This document shows positions 37,969 through 49,100 of a stretch of DNA of 64,000 nt, piece after piece (within the stretch, counting starts at the first letter, position 1; every line of letters starts with the position of its first letter). The stretch is from Taenia hydatigena. Its lineage: Eukaryota; Platyhelminthes; Cestoda; Cyclophyllidea; Taeniidae. The notes below the pieces were generated by a model. It did not search any database and was not told the DNA's origin. It saw only the letters and a program-made list of their open reading frames with translations. The DNA lies in contig JADWOT020000006.1 of NCBI GenBank assembly GCA_036345935.2, positions 6,980,519 to 7,044,518 on the forward strand. Reading direction: 5' to 3'. The position numbers and the translations under genes are program-made.

Positions 37969-40900
37969 ATTTGAATGGCCACTAAAGTTCACGAATTGCC
38001 CGCTCTTCTACTCTCTTGGCAGTACTAAAGCAAAGCACTCGAGATCTCGATGATTTTCTACCATTCTGTTGGAAATCGGCCACCTTCGACTAACTAACCC
38101 ATCCTCCTATCAAACACTCATCGATTGCAACGCCACAGACTTGGTCCAATGGCCCATGTTGGGTCATAACAAATTGCATGAGCACCTGGATGGTAGGACT
38201 TCAAGAAGTCACAGAAGTGACGTTCTCTTCATCCGTACGCCAAAAGTAGGCAAAAGTGGCAGAACGTTTGCGCCACCAGTGAAGTACAAATGCCAACCCT
38301 GGAGTCAATTTGGTCGGTAAATGCTATGGCAGCAGCACTATCATTTATTAGTTTGAGCCTTGAGGAGTCGGACTTCATTGTCGTGGGTTTTACTTTGTGC
38401 AAACACTGATGTTGCGAGGTTTATTCTTAGAAAAGTGTGATTGCCGTTTTCATGGGACTGTTTTGAGGGTTGACTTGGTCGCCTTTGGTTGACTTGTTTT
38501 CACTTAAGAATCTTCAGTGGAACTAATTCATTCTCCCCACCTCTTCGTCCTCCCTATTACTCACTCAGAAATTGTCAGTGTATGAGGATCGCCCAGATGC
38601 AGTCCTTCCTTCAACCTCCTCGTACGCAACTTCCTCTTTCGACGCGTGTTCACCGTGGCAGAGACTTCGAAGTGGCGTCGACACAAACGACGCATTGTGC
38701 AGATCAAAAATCCGTGTCGACATTTGCGTGCTTTTATAACGTGCTTCGAAGACAGCCCAAACGCTCCTGTTTTGCGCAATGTGCGACCTCTGCCTCTCCC
38801 TATAACAGGGTCTTACCTACCACATGAACGATAGTGGACAATTCGTCAACGCAGCTAGTCGGACGTGCACTCTCCCAATCCCGTCAATGTTCAGCGCATT
38901 CTCTCCATCTCGAAGCATGATCGCCACCTTGACAATACTGCGACAACTTTGATGGATCAAATCGGTCTCAGCAATTCTTGTTGGTTTTCAACTTTGAAGG
39001 TAGCACTCATTGAAGACACAAAAGTGTAACCTTGGAGTAATTGGGCGGCTCGATTAATGGAACAATCACGGAGAGTAGAATAGTCTAACTACCGGCCGAA
39101 GGTTAAGGGTATAGAAGCAAAACCAATCATCTCTTCGTGTAAGAATGGCTTTGCAAATCAGGTGCTTCTTACCTGAATCGCTCTCAGTCGGACTAGGAGG
39201 TGCGGTGTTGAGTTAGCAAGCCTCATTTCGAAGCTGAGTAGTTCACACCCACCCATTGCGCCAAAATCCTATGTTAGTACTGCAACTCCATCCTCACATC
39301 AGGGACCCGTGTTTGAGATGTTGGTGGTGGTTTGTGGCAATGCACAATACTCATGGAGAAGTTTTGCAATGCGTAGACTACCACATGCGACTGCAGCCAG
39401 CTCGAGATTTCGCCTCACCAGATCACGGGAATCCACGAGGTCGGTTCAGGAGAGGCCACACTCCTTGTGGTGTTTGGTTGATTTCAAAAGCACTGGAGAC
39501 TGTGCTAGCTTCTCGCAGACATCGGTTTGAGGATGACGCCGTAGGGGAAATAAGCTGATTTGGTCTGTTTAAGGAGTGGGCAAAGCTTACAGTTCATCTA
39601 AAATCTGCATGAAACAAAATAATGGAGGCAGTCTACTTTTAGTGTTCGTCATTTTCATTTGTGGAAACGTGTTCTACTTTCTTTGAGCCGCAGAGTCCTC
39701 TCTACTGCTGGCCACTAACCAATATGGTTGTGTGCCTTCTGCGCGACCTCACTGGCAAGCACACTTGGTACATTCAAGGACAGCTCCTGGATACTTCTCC
39801 GTTCGGTCCCTCATGCGCCAGAAAGATGAATGCAATCAAATTGAAGCATGCGAGCCAAGCACCATCGGTTACACCAATCAGTATACACCGAAAGCCCAAC
39901 TGGAGTTCACTGCAAAGGGAAAGTGCATTACTTGTTGGTGTCGACAAACCACGATCCCCTTTGATTGGGACGCGGAAGTCAAGAGTAGCTCTTGATGTCA
40001 CTTGGATGAATCTGTGTTCTGTTTCTAGCGAGCAGTCGCATCCCTCCCGCCTACGACGCCAAGCATCCTGGCAAAACTTGTGCTTTCTAAGGCTTGCTAG
40101 AAGTAAAGCTTTAGCACATGCATTTTAAATTGAATTTAAAAGTTGAGTGTTTAGCAATGGTTACACAGAGGTGGTAAATTAGCTCCACTTGAGTTGCAAC
40201 CAAACTGGCATTGGCATTGACGTCTTGAGATTTGGACTAGCTAAGACGAAGTTCTGCTTCATTAATATAACGTCTCTCAGTTTGGCACGGTTGTGGCTCC
40301 CAAGCCATCACATTCTGCGGCTTCAAAATTCATCTTGATGGCAGCGAGGATGCGTCCACATCGCGACCAATGATTCACGAGCACACCCTCCATTGGCTTG
40401 CACCTCGATTCTGGCAGCACATGACCACCACTGCCCCTTTGGATTGTGCACGTCTTAGCCACACCACTGACTTGCCCCATCGACGCATTCCTTTGCTAGC
40501 ACCTCATCCTCAGTGGCCCCACGAAACCTGCCAAAATGTCGCATTCGCACGCCGACCCATTTGCGTGCGGATAAGTGAGGTGACAGGTGGTGATGGGGAT
40601 GGGCGATGAAAACGAATTTGTCATGTTCATACCAGCAGTTCGGCGTCTCCTTGGGTCTGCTTTATTGCTCGCGAGACGACGAGTCCACTGTGCACAACTT
40701 TGAGTCCGAACGAATCACAGAGTGTAGTTGCACCGTGTTGAAATTTGACGCGAAGAGGGGAACACGCGTGTTGACAAGCGCCTTGTCAACGAGAGTACGC
40801 TTTCGAGGTGAAATTACAGTGGGATTGGGAGGTTTGTTGGTGTGCATAGGACAGGCACAGATATGATGTGATGATGTGGACCCTCTCAACTAATACCCAC

Positions 40901-42518
40901 GTTATGGCAGCACATGACGGCGATGGCGACAATTCAAAACACCTCACAGCGAGTGTTATCGCCATTTCGTCGAATGTTGGTGCTTTATTTCATCCTCCAT
41001 CACTAAATCAATCTGTCTTTGTTCTGCTGTGGTAATGGTGCATTGTAGGTGTGACTACTGTGCTATGATGACATCTACATCTTCTTTCGCAAACTCGGTG
41101 CGGCTTTTTCCACCACCGTTCATCGACTACCTTTTGCATTTTTGTGTCAAGTTGCGAGCAGACTCTTCAGACTCTGATGTGCGGACAAGACGATGTCTGA
41201 CGTCGGATGTGTTTTCCGAAGCCCAGTGGCTAGGACCACGTCTGGTGTGGTGTAGAGATTTGTTAACGTTCCACGCACTGAATGCTCACAGGAACGACCA
41301 CTGTAGTGATGAGATGGGAATCACGGCATTGGGGGCTGTCACCAACAGACGCACGACCAATGGTGTCACACAGCATGTGCAAGTATCACTGTCTATTCTG
41401 GACTCCTCAACTTCTAAACAATGCCATGGTGCAACTTCCCTCCCTCTCCTCCTCCCTCTATCTCTTGTGGCTCTTTCTGAAACACTGCTTCAACAACCAC
41501 CTTATTCGCTTTTGTCATTCATCCTAATACCAAGCTATTGTTGCAACCACCGCCAAAGTGAGTGTCAGCGTGGGTGCCTTGGCCGACTTTAGCAAGAATG
41601 GTCTGAGCTACGGTCGCCGTTTAAGTGCTTTACGAATATGCTGCATAACTGGTGCCTCAACTGACTGCGGGAGCTTAGAGACAACAACAAATCGCAGTGA
41701 AGTTTGACACGAACTTGTCTGCATGCACACTCAACAGGGGAAGTAGCATTCGTTGGTGGTGGAAAGTGCCTCATCCCATTCGGTGATATGAAGGTTCATG
41801 TAGTAAGAACCGTCGTGCCTTTGATTTGTGACAGTTGATGGTGCACCTCACCTCGCTCCAGGACGAGTTCAGTGTCACTGCCTCAACTAACAACTCCACA
41901 GAGTACTTTCGGTGAAATCAGTTTTGGTAAAATTTATTTACCACACACGTGGTAGTCGGTTCGTAACCGAGTGAGTAGTATCACGGTGGTGACGCATGAT
42001 GCATCGCATTGCCTCGAGGTGACTGGGAGCATGGGACTCAAGTAAGCACTCCTAGACACCAATTGGTTGTGGTGATTTGTTTGCGAGTCGCAGACATCGT
42101 GTCCACAATACACATGTGCAAGTGGGTTGTTTGGTTCCCGATTTTACCCAACTGTGGGAAAGACACATCAACTTGACTGTATTGGACCAAGACCAACGCT
42201 GATGACTTGGAAGAGAAGTCGATGACTGCGTCGCTGAGTGATTACTGGCTGGCTGTTCAGGCTACTTTGATGAGCATGAAGTGGGGAGAGGCCTCAACTA
42301 GCAATAATCGGGAGCGAATTGCGGCATGTGATCCGCTGCTAGCCAAATGCACAGCACGTCAAATTAGATGACAATGAATGGATGTGACGACTTGCTTACC
42401 CAGCATTGTGACGCATGCCTCCTGCATTGTTGCCATGACACTAGACCTCTGGCTGATCCACATCCAACCGGCGCAGACGGGAACCACTGACACCGTCTTT
42501 CAATTTTGTGACTGTCAC

Positions 42519-42545
42519 GTGTGTGTGTGTGTGTGTGTGTGTGTG
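42519..42545 (+). repeat. GT microsatellite, right arm
   Basis: The mirror of the 27-bp CA tract at 27554-27580, identical in length. Confidence 0.95.
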
Positions 42546-42864
42546 CTTCGGCACTTACTGCATATCACGTCACCGATGGTGTCTGGATTCATGACATCGT
42601 ATTCAAAATGCGGGCTGGACCGGCACACACAACCCACCCATCGATTAGGAATCAGGACAGAAGACGAAATGCCAGCTGCCATTATCGAGGTTAAGGTAGA
42701 GGCGTCTGCCCTTTCCCCTTTCTGTGCATTTTACAGCAGTTGGTGGGTACTCTAATGTGACTCAAAGGTGAACAATATTCGTGGGATGGTTTGGCTGAAT
42801 GTTTGAATGGGATGAGGTGCGTCGAATGTGTCCTCCATGAGCTTGCTGGTGCGGATGCAAAGTT

Positions 42865-42885
42865 ACAACAACAACAACAACAACA
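42865..42885 (+). repeat. ACA/CAA microsatellite, right arm
   Basis: The mirror of the GTT tract at 27214-27234, with the same number of units. Confidence 0.9.
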
Positions 42886-45800
42886 GCAATTATAGCAATG
42901 ACTCGGAGACGTAGGAGTTGACGTGTCTCTGTCTACATGGGAACGTGAACTGTAGTAAGCGCAGTCGGTTCTAATGGCCACGTTTTCCATTTGCAATTGC
43001 GGTGAATATGGGAATTCCTGTTAGAGTGTTAGGGAGTCATTGACCCAACTTGCTGCCAATGCTTGGGAGAGAAAAAGTAATGTAAGCACGCCATGTGTAA
43101 GAGAATGCTAAGGCACGATTAAATTGAGACTGGTAAGTTGCATGCGCTGCGAGCATGGAGGCAAAACAGCTTCCCACCTGTGCAGTGTGAGCGACAAGGT
43201 GAGGAAGCAACGCACGTTGTAGACGTCATCATGCACCACTAGGCTTGCCTTAAAAGCATCTTGCGTTGTAGAACACTTGCAGAGAGTAAGTGAAGCACCG
43301 AAATCTCCCATTTATTGGGATTAAGAAACGCACCTCAACCACTTGGCGTACATCGGGCTCAATCTGACCAGTTTAACGAGGAAATCAGTAAGACGTTGAA
43401 AATATGGCTCGGCATTTCGCACCCTTACATATTGCAAATGGAGTGTTGCGTCTGCAGTTCATGGCACCCACACACACGCACACGCACATCGACTTCCAAG
43501 GACGGAGTGGCACGTGGCTCAGAAGTGTGGGTAGGTAGTGGATGGTTCGAGGTGCAAAATTAAAAAAGAAAGGTCATTTCCCACCACATGACAGTTGGTC
43601 ACGCGATTCAGCATTGCTATCAAGTGTCAATAACGAAACGTCCTCCTGAACTGCATGCATCACCTTGTGGTGATTCACCACTCAACACACTCAAATTGTT
43701 GCAGCACCTCGCCCTCACCAGTTGGGACGCAATTGAATGTGAGGAAGCTGGCTTCCGCAGCCTCTCAACCGGGTCGGTCGCGTCTGGTAGGGTGGAAGAG
43801 AGCGAACCACATCCATCAGGCTGGCTTCATGGCCGTAGCACAACGTGAGTGTTTCTGTTTAGAGGGGTGCAGTACAATCGGGAGCGGAGTGGAATACCGT
43901 GCCGATGGTAGACTGACGCATGTCACTGTTTGACAACGCATGCAAGTAAACAATGGCATGCAGTTGTTTGAGTGCTCACAAGTTACAACAAGTCATTGTA
44001 CCGAGACTCACTGAAAACCACAGGAAACTCCATGAACATCTGCTGCACGTGGATTTTGCTGAAATTCTACCGAGGCTTATGGAATACTCCGTGATTGAGC
44101 CTCATGTCATCTCATTGTACTGCCCAGTCATCATGCCATGATTTGGCATTACTATCACCACTGGTCATTATTCACATTCGCTTTCATGAAGAATGGAGGT
44201 GTGTAGGGGTGTGAGGTCCTCATAAAGTAGTTGCATGAAATGAGGGAGCCGATGTGGTAGCTGCTGCAGTGGTTGATTCCACGCTGCGGTCGCGTCATGC
44301 TCATGGGATTTGTGTCATTGACACTCAGTTGAGATGAAGATATTACCATCATCCGATGAAGAGGCGTTGCAAGCGGCATTACAGTGTTGTTGGCATGCAA
44401 ACTAAGCCTAACGATGAGGTGCGATTTGACGTTGTCTGTTTACGAGGATCTTATCGACGCAGAAACTTGAAAACGCCACCCATTAGCACAGTAGACCCCA
44501 GAAGACTGATGTGGAGGCTTTGCTTCCACCTTCAGGGTTAATTTTACGAGACAAATGATCTGTCCACAGTGTGATAGTGGGTTGGGATGTGCCTCGAAGG
44601 ATGCTCACAAAAACAAGAACCCGTAGTTAACAACGAATGTGTATTTTGGCTTGAAGAAATCGGGTGATGTCAATGGTGTGCATGTGGCACAAAGGCGACG
44701 GGAAATACAAAGGAATTGAGTGGACGTTAACCTGCTTGCAATTGACATGAACGTGGTTAGAATGTAGGGATGGGATCGTGATGGTCTGTAGGCAGAAGCG
44801 CTCAAGTGGCCGTTAATGTAGCTTTTACGCGAAATCACTTCAGGTAGGCAGATGAAGCAGTGAGCCTTCATTTCGTGCCAGGGTATCCTCAATGTCAAAA
44901 TGCGGCTCATGGGCAAGAGAAGTTGTTTCCTCCAAACATTCCAAAATTTGGCTAATCGAAGGGGTGTGTTGTTCAAACTGAGAAGTTACTTCTCCTGAGG
45001 GGAAAATCGCTGAGCGTGTCATGCAGGTGACTTCAAACGCCAATCAATATATGGTGACATTCACGCTCCTTTGAAAGAAGGATGGGACAGTCTGTGGCAT
45101 TGGGTGCTTTCCACGGCACTTTTACCTCACTCCAAATTAACAATCTCAAACCACGCCGTGCACACGAACAAATGCTCGTCGGTGTCAGGCTGATAATGCC
45201 TGCATGTGGTTCCACGGTTTGGGTGACTGAACCGTTCTAATTGGAATGCTACCCCCTCCGTTGTTGGCTGCGGATCGTACTAACCCGTCATTCGCTTTAA
45301 TGCAAGGCTCTCGATGAACAAGAAGGACACGCTTATAGAGGATGGGTTAATTTGGGACGCATGCGGTTCGATTTTCGCTCGGAGGAAGAGGGTGAGATTC
45401 GTCAGTGTTGTGCTGCAGACGCGAAGTTTGTGAACTACGAAAATGTCGTTTTCATGTGCTTCTAGGAGCGCATTATCGAGGCAATTTGCATTTAACCTGA
45501 AGGTGGATTCATCCTTACGGACGGTTTTCAGTTCGGGGTCAAGGGGTGGTGTGATATCCTGTGCATATGAAGGTCATCAAATGAATCGGATGACAGGTCA
45601 AATGTGGTGGGTAGCGTGTTTTGGAGATAATGCAAGCAAAGTCAACCTTTGCTTGTTCAAAGTGTAGTTTTTTGTGGGTTGTTCTGAGGGGTGATTATGA
45701 GTATTTTTTGGTAGTGTGTGTGTGTGCCACGTTAAGCAATCTTTAACTACCGTGATATCTTCCAAGTGTGAATGCGCAATGTGTGCTTAGTCACAATCAG

Positions 45801-48800
45801 AGGGAAACTTCAGAGTCCACTCTAGCTCCAAGACCCATGAGGCATTTGGAAATCGTTGATAAGAGGTGGGAGGTCGGGGAGATTAACAGCTTAGCTGAGG
45901 CGTTTGCAAAGCTCTAAGCCAATCTAGCCTGCAAACAATGCATGCAGGGGGAAAGTGACATGGTGCGGACTGACTGTTGGCGCGTGGCTTAACAGCGTGT
46001 GTAAGGGCAGCTTTATTTTCAGATCACCAAAATGGCACGATCACGTGTTTGGAGAGAGGTCAATGGAGCAGCCCTGTGGTGGGTAAATTACCACACAGAA
46101 GTCTTCAAAAAAGAATGCGTTTCACAGATGCTTATTTTTTTCCCAAGGATGCAATCATCTCCCTGTGGTAATTCTGAAGAACACGGATCCACTACTTACG
46201 GAAAATCTTTTGATTAATGTGCATCACTTTGCCTGATTCAACTAATTCAGTTGCTACTGCCTATCGGGTGGAATAAAAAACACTGTATCTGCATGCTGTG
46301 CGTCAAAATGTCGTAAAGTAATTCACTCTTCATGTATTTAGATGATTGTGGAAGCGGAACTGGTTAACAAAATCTACCACCGTCTTGATCCCTCCGTTTC
46401 AGCCATTGTCGGTTGGTTGAGGCCTCCTTATCACATGTCTTAGTTGCTTTACCGCTTTAGAAGCTTCAATGAGTTTGCTACAACTTGAATGCATGACTTT
46501 CCCAGTATTTTTGTTTTGAATTTAAGATATTTTGACAGTTTTTCGAAGGCGTAGACGAAGTCAAACACTTACAAGACATGCGTGTACATTTATGTGATAG
46601 CATTTTAATATTATGAAACGAACGGTATTGAACTTTAATTTGCCTCTTTTTTGAAACTAAATTATTTTTGCGTTAGCATCGAATTTTTAATAAAGAAAGA
46701 TACAAATTACTCTTAGGGAAATGGTCGGCTAGTTTTTTGAGACGTTCTTGAGATGATGCATTTCTTTAGCAAACACCGAGGGTAGTAAATGAACTGTTTT
46801 ATTATCTGCTGCCATTTGGTATATCAGCCAATGCGGCAGGCGCGGAATCATTATAGGCTGTAGGCGAAATTAGGCAAGCGCTAGATCTAAAATTTTCATA
46901 GTCGTAAGTGCTCACGCTGTCGGAAATTTAGGTGAGAACGCAGCGCCGTCAAAGTGTTAAATCTCAGTGCCATTTTAAAGCTCGTTGAGTAATATGGCCT
47001 ATTGATGCTTTCTGGTGTTTGAGAAAAGAAATGCTGTCCATTCTCGGGATTCTAATTTGAATGAGAAATGGAACTCATTGGGCAGTTTTATTGGCTCTGT
47101 AAATCACTGTTCGTGGCCCACAATTGCATGCATATGGTGGGTCATGGCGACGCTTTATAGTCTCATTGTCAATCCATTCGTTCTATCATTTTTTTGCATT
47201 AAAGCGATGCATAATTTCGCTCTGAACGCATGTGGTTCGCATTTGCGAACAATATAAACAAGCATCTTAAAAAAGAGCTGTGCAAATGCTGGGAAGGTCT
47301 TCCCAATGGGCCTAGGTATCTTTGAATAAACGACTGTTGCTTTTCGGCAGTTAGTAATAGTAGTGGTGAGGAAGGCATAGTTTGCCAATTCTTTGCACTA
47401 TGTGCTGCGCATTCATTTATAAGAGCATCTGGATTCAACTGAACGGTTGAGTGAGAATGTGGCATAAAATGTTAATTTCAAAAAATGTTTTTGGGCCTGC
47501 AAAACAAACAATCATTTTCTTTAATCATGTACCACTAATGTGAGGCTGCACTTTTAAGGTTCTTGAGGAGCAAATAAACCTGGACTATTTAATCGTTTTT
47601 TTTGAAAACCAGCATTCCAGAGTCGAGGCTGTGCGTTTCTACTGAGGTGTATACAACCCCAAAAAACGTTCCCATTATGACGTCTCTGAAGTTTTTATTA
47701 GAAACCTTCTTTGCACCACACTGTTGCTTGTCTTACGGTTAGCTAACGTTTCGTGGTGATATTATCTGATTGTGTTAGCATTTCATTTTCGATCCGAGGT
47801 CAGAGTCGACGCAATTCGTGTATTAAGCATGCTCAACGGAGCACGCAGCGCTTTGGACGGTGCTCCTAATTTAGCCACTAGAGGCCTCCGCTCCAAAGTC
47901 TTCTTCTTTTAGAGCCTTCTAGTTGGAACCTCAATTGGTAAGCGACAGACGCCTACCCCCATGTCCGTAGTCACGTATTAGCAGGTAAAAGTATCGCGCA
48001 AACGATAAACAGTATTTATTAAGGTACCAATTTATTATATTCAAATGAAGGGAAAATATGGCGTGCTTTGGATAGATGGGGAGGGATAATTTTGTAAAGA
48101 TCTACTTAGTTTTTAACGTTTCAATTTAAAAATCTCTGTGTGAATACGCAAATCACGCAAATAACTTTGCATTTCGGCCCTGAACTGCCCTTAGATGTCT
48201 TGGGAGAAGTTTTCATTGAGTGGTCAATTGGTATTTCAGTTAGAGTATTGGTAAAGAAAACTAACGGTGACCTACTAGGAAGCTACTCATACCAGGGTAG
48301 TTAATCGGCATGACGTTTCGTTGCTCCCTTGTCAGCATTGGCGATTTATGTTTATGTATACTCATGGAGTGGTTAAGTACGGCCACTAAGATGGAACATT
48401 GAGAAGCCCTTGAGGTGATAACTAACGGTATGTTTGCGTGATGATTTTAGTTTATTTTGGTTTGTTTTTGGAATTAAAATCGGCTTCAATCGTGGTACTT
48501 TTTCTCGACTTAAAACAGGCCAACCTTCAATGATTTACTTGGTCGACCGGGTTGAGTTATGAACCTTCGACAACTTGCCGCCTCAAGGGGTGAACATTTT
48601 GAGTTCTTAGACAAAAACTTAGTGCTAGGGGGCTGGTAATCCAGTACTACTGTGAGATCACAAGTGTGCGACTAATTTGACGCTTTATCACTTAGGGACG
48701 GGTTAAGTAATGTTCTTGTTGGGATGTTAAGCTAAATTAAGTCTACAGCTTGTGCTTGCGACATCGATATAGCCTAACACATGGATTGCACCGCTAATGC

Positions 48801-48944
48801 TTCTAAAAAACATTCTCCCAAATGATTCGCATTTAAACATACATTTTAGTTGGATCCAAATCATTAATAGGACCTGAGCCTCGAGTGTTATAAGGCCGAA
48901 CGGATTTCACGAAAAAACATTGGTGTAATACGTCGTTTGTTTGA

Positions 48945-49100
48945 CTGCCGGTCTTAGTTTCAGTCACTTGGGGGCGGCCATATTACCTTGTCCGGGTTGG
49001 CTTGCCTCCAAGCCCTGGCAACAGCCACATTCCGTCTGTTTGCTAAATATATATATATATGTTCCGCCCTAGTATTTTGCCTTCTTTTGCCTTCAAGGAA
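48945..49100 (-). repeat. Dispersed repeat family, copy C (minus)
   Basis: Read on the minus strand, this copy starts with AAGGCAAAAGAAGGCAAAAT and has a (TA)n tract (about 49048-49061). It continues through a GGTAATATGGCCGCC block and ends in a CGGCAGTCAAACAAACGA tail. The same order of blocks occurs in the copies at 55553 and 56272 on the plus strand. The minus-strand open frame across it (49196-48960) is presumed incidental. Confidence 0.65.

Larger units (their letters stand above)
37969..46459 (-). repeat. Right arm of giant (8.49 kb) inverted repeat
   Basis: This is the partner of 23639-32130. The plus strand of this arm carries more and longer open frames than the minus strand: for example 39661-40128 (155 codons), 41029-41592 (187 codons), 42378-42755 (125 codons) and the abutting pair 40370-40609 / 40606-40866. 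None shows a domain I can name, and frames overlap on the same bases. One substitution (mirror of 26471) leaves an 86-codon frame open here (43588-43848) that a stop breaks in the left arm. A short frame at 43953-44141 faintly recalls a reverse-transcriptase segment, but no catalytic motif is visible. The 14-mer CTACAAYTTGAATG occurs next to both ends of this arm (37964-37977 and 46478-46491). Confidence 0.97.

Noticed and set aside
41029..41592. 187-codon frame in the right arm as a real gene
   Set aside because: There is no recognised domain, promoter or splice context, and other frames are open over the same bases. It is kept only as part of the arm description.
23639..46459. The giant inverted repeat as a DNA transposon with long terminal inverted repeats
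   Set aside because: No transposase-like frame was seen in the spacer, no conserved terminal motif, and no clear target-site duplication outside both ends.
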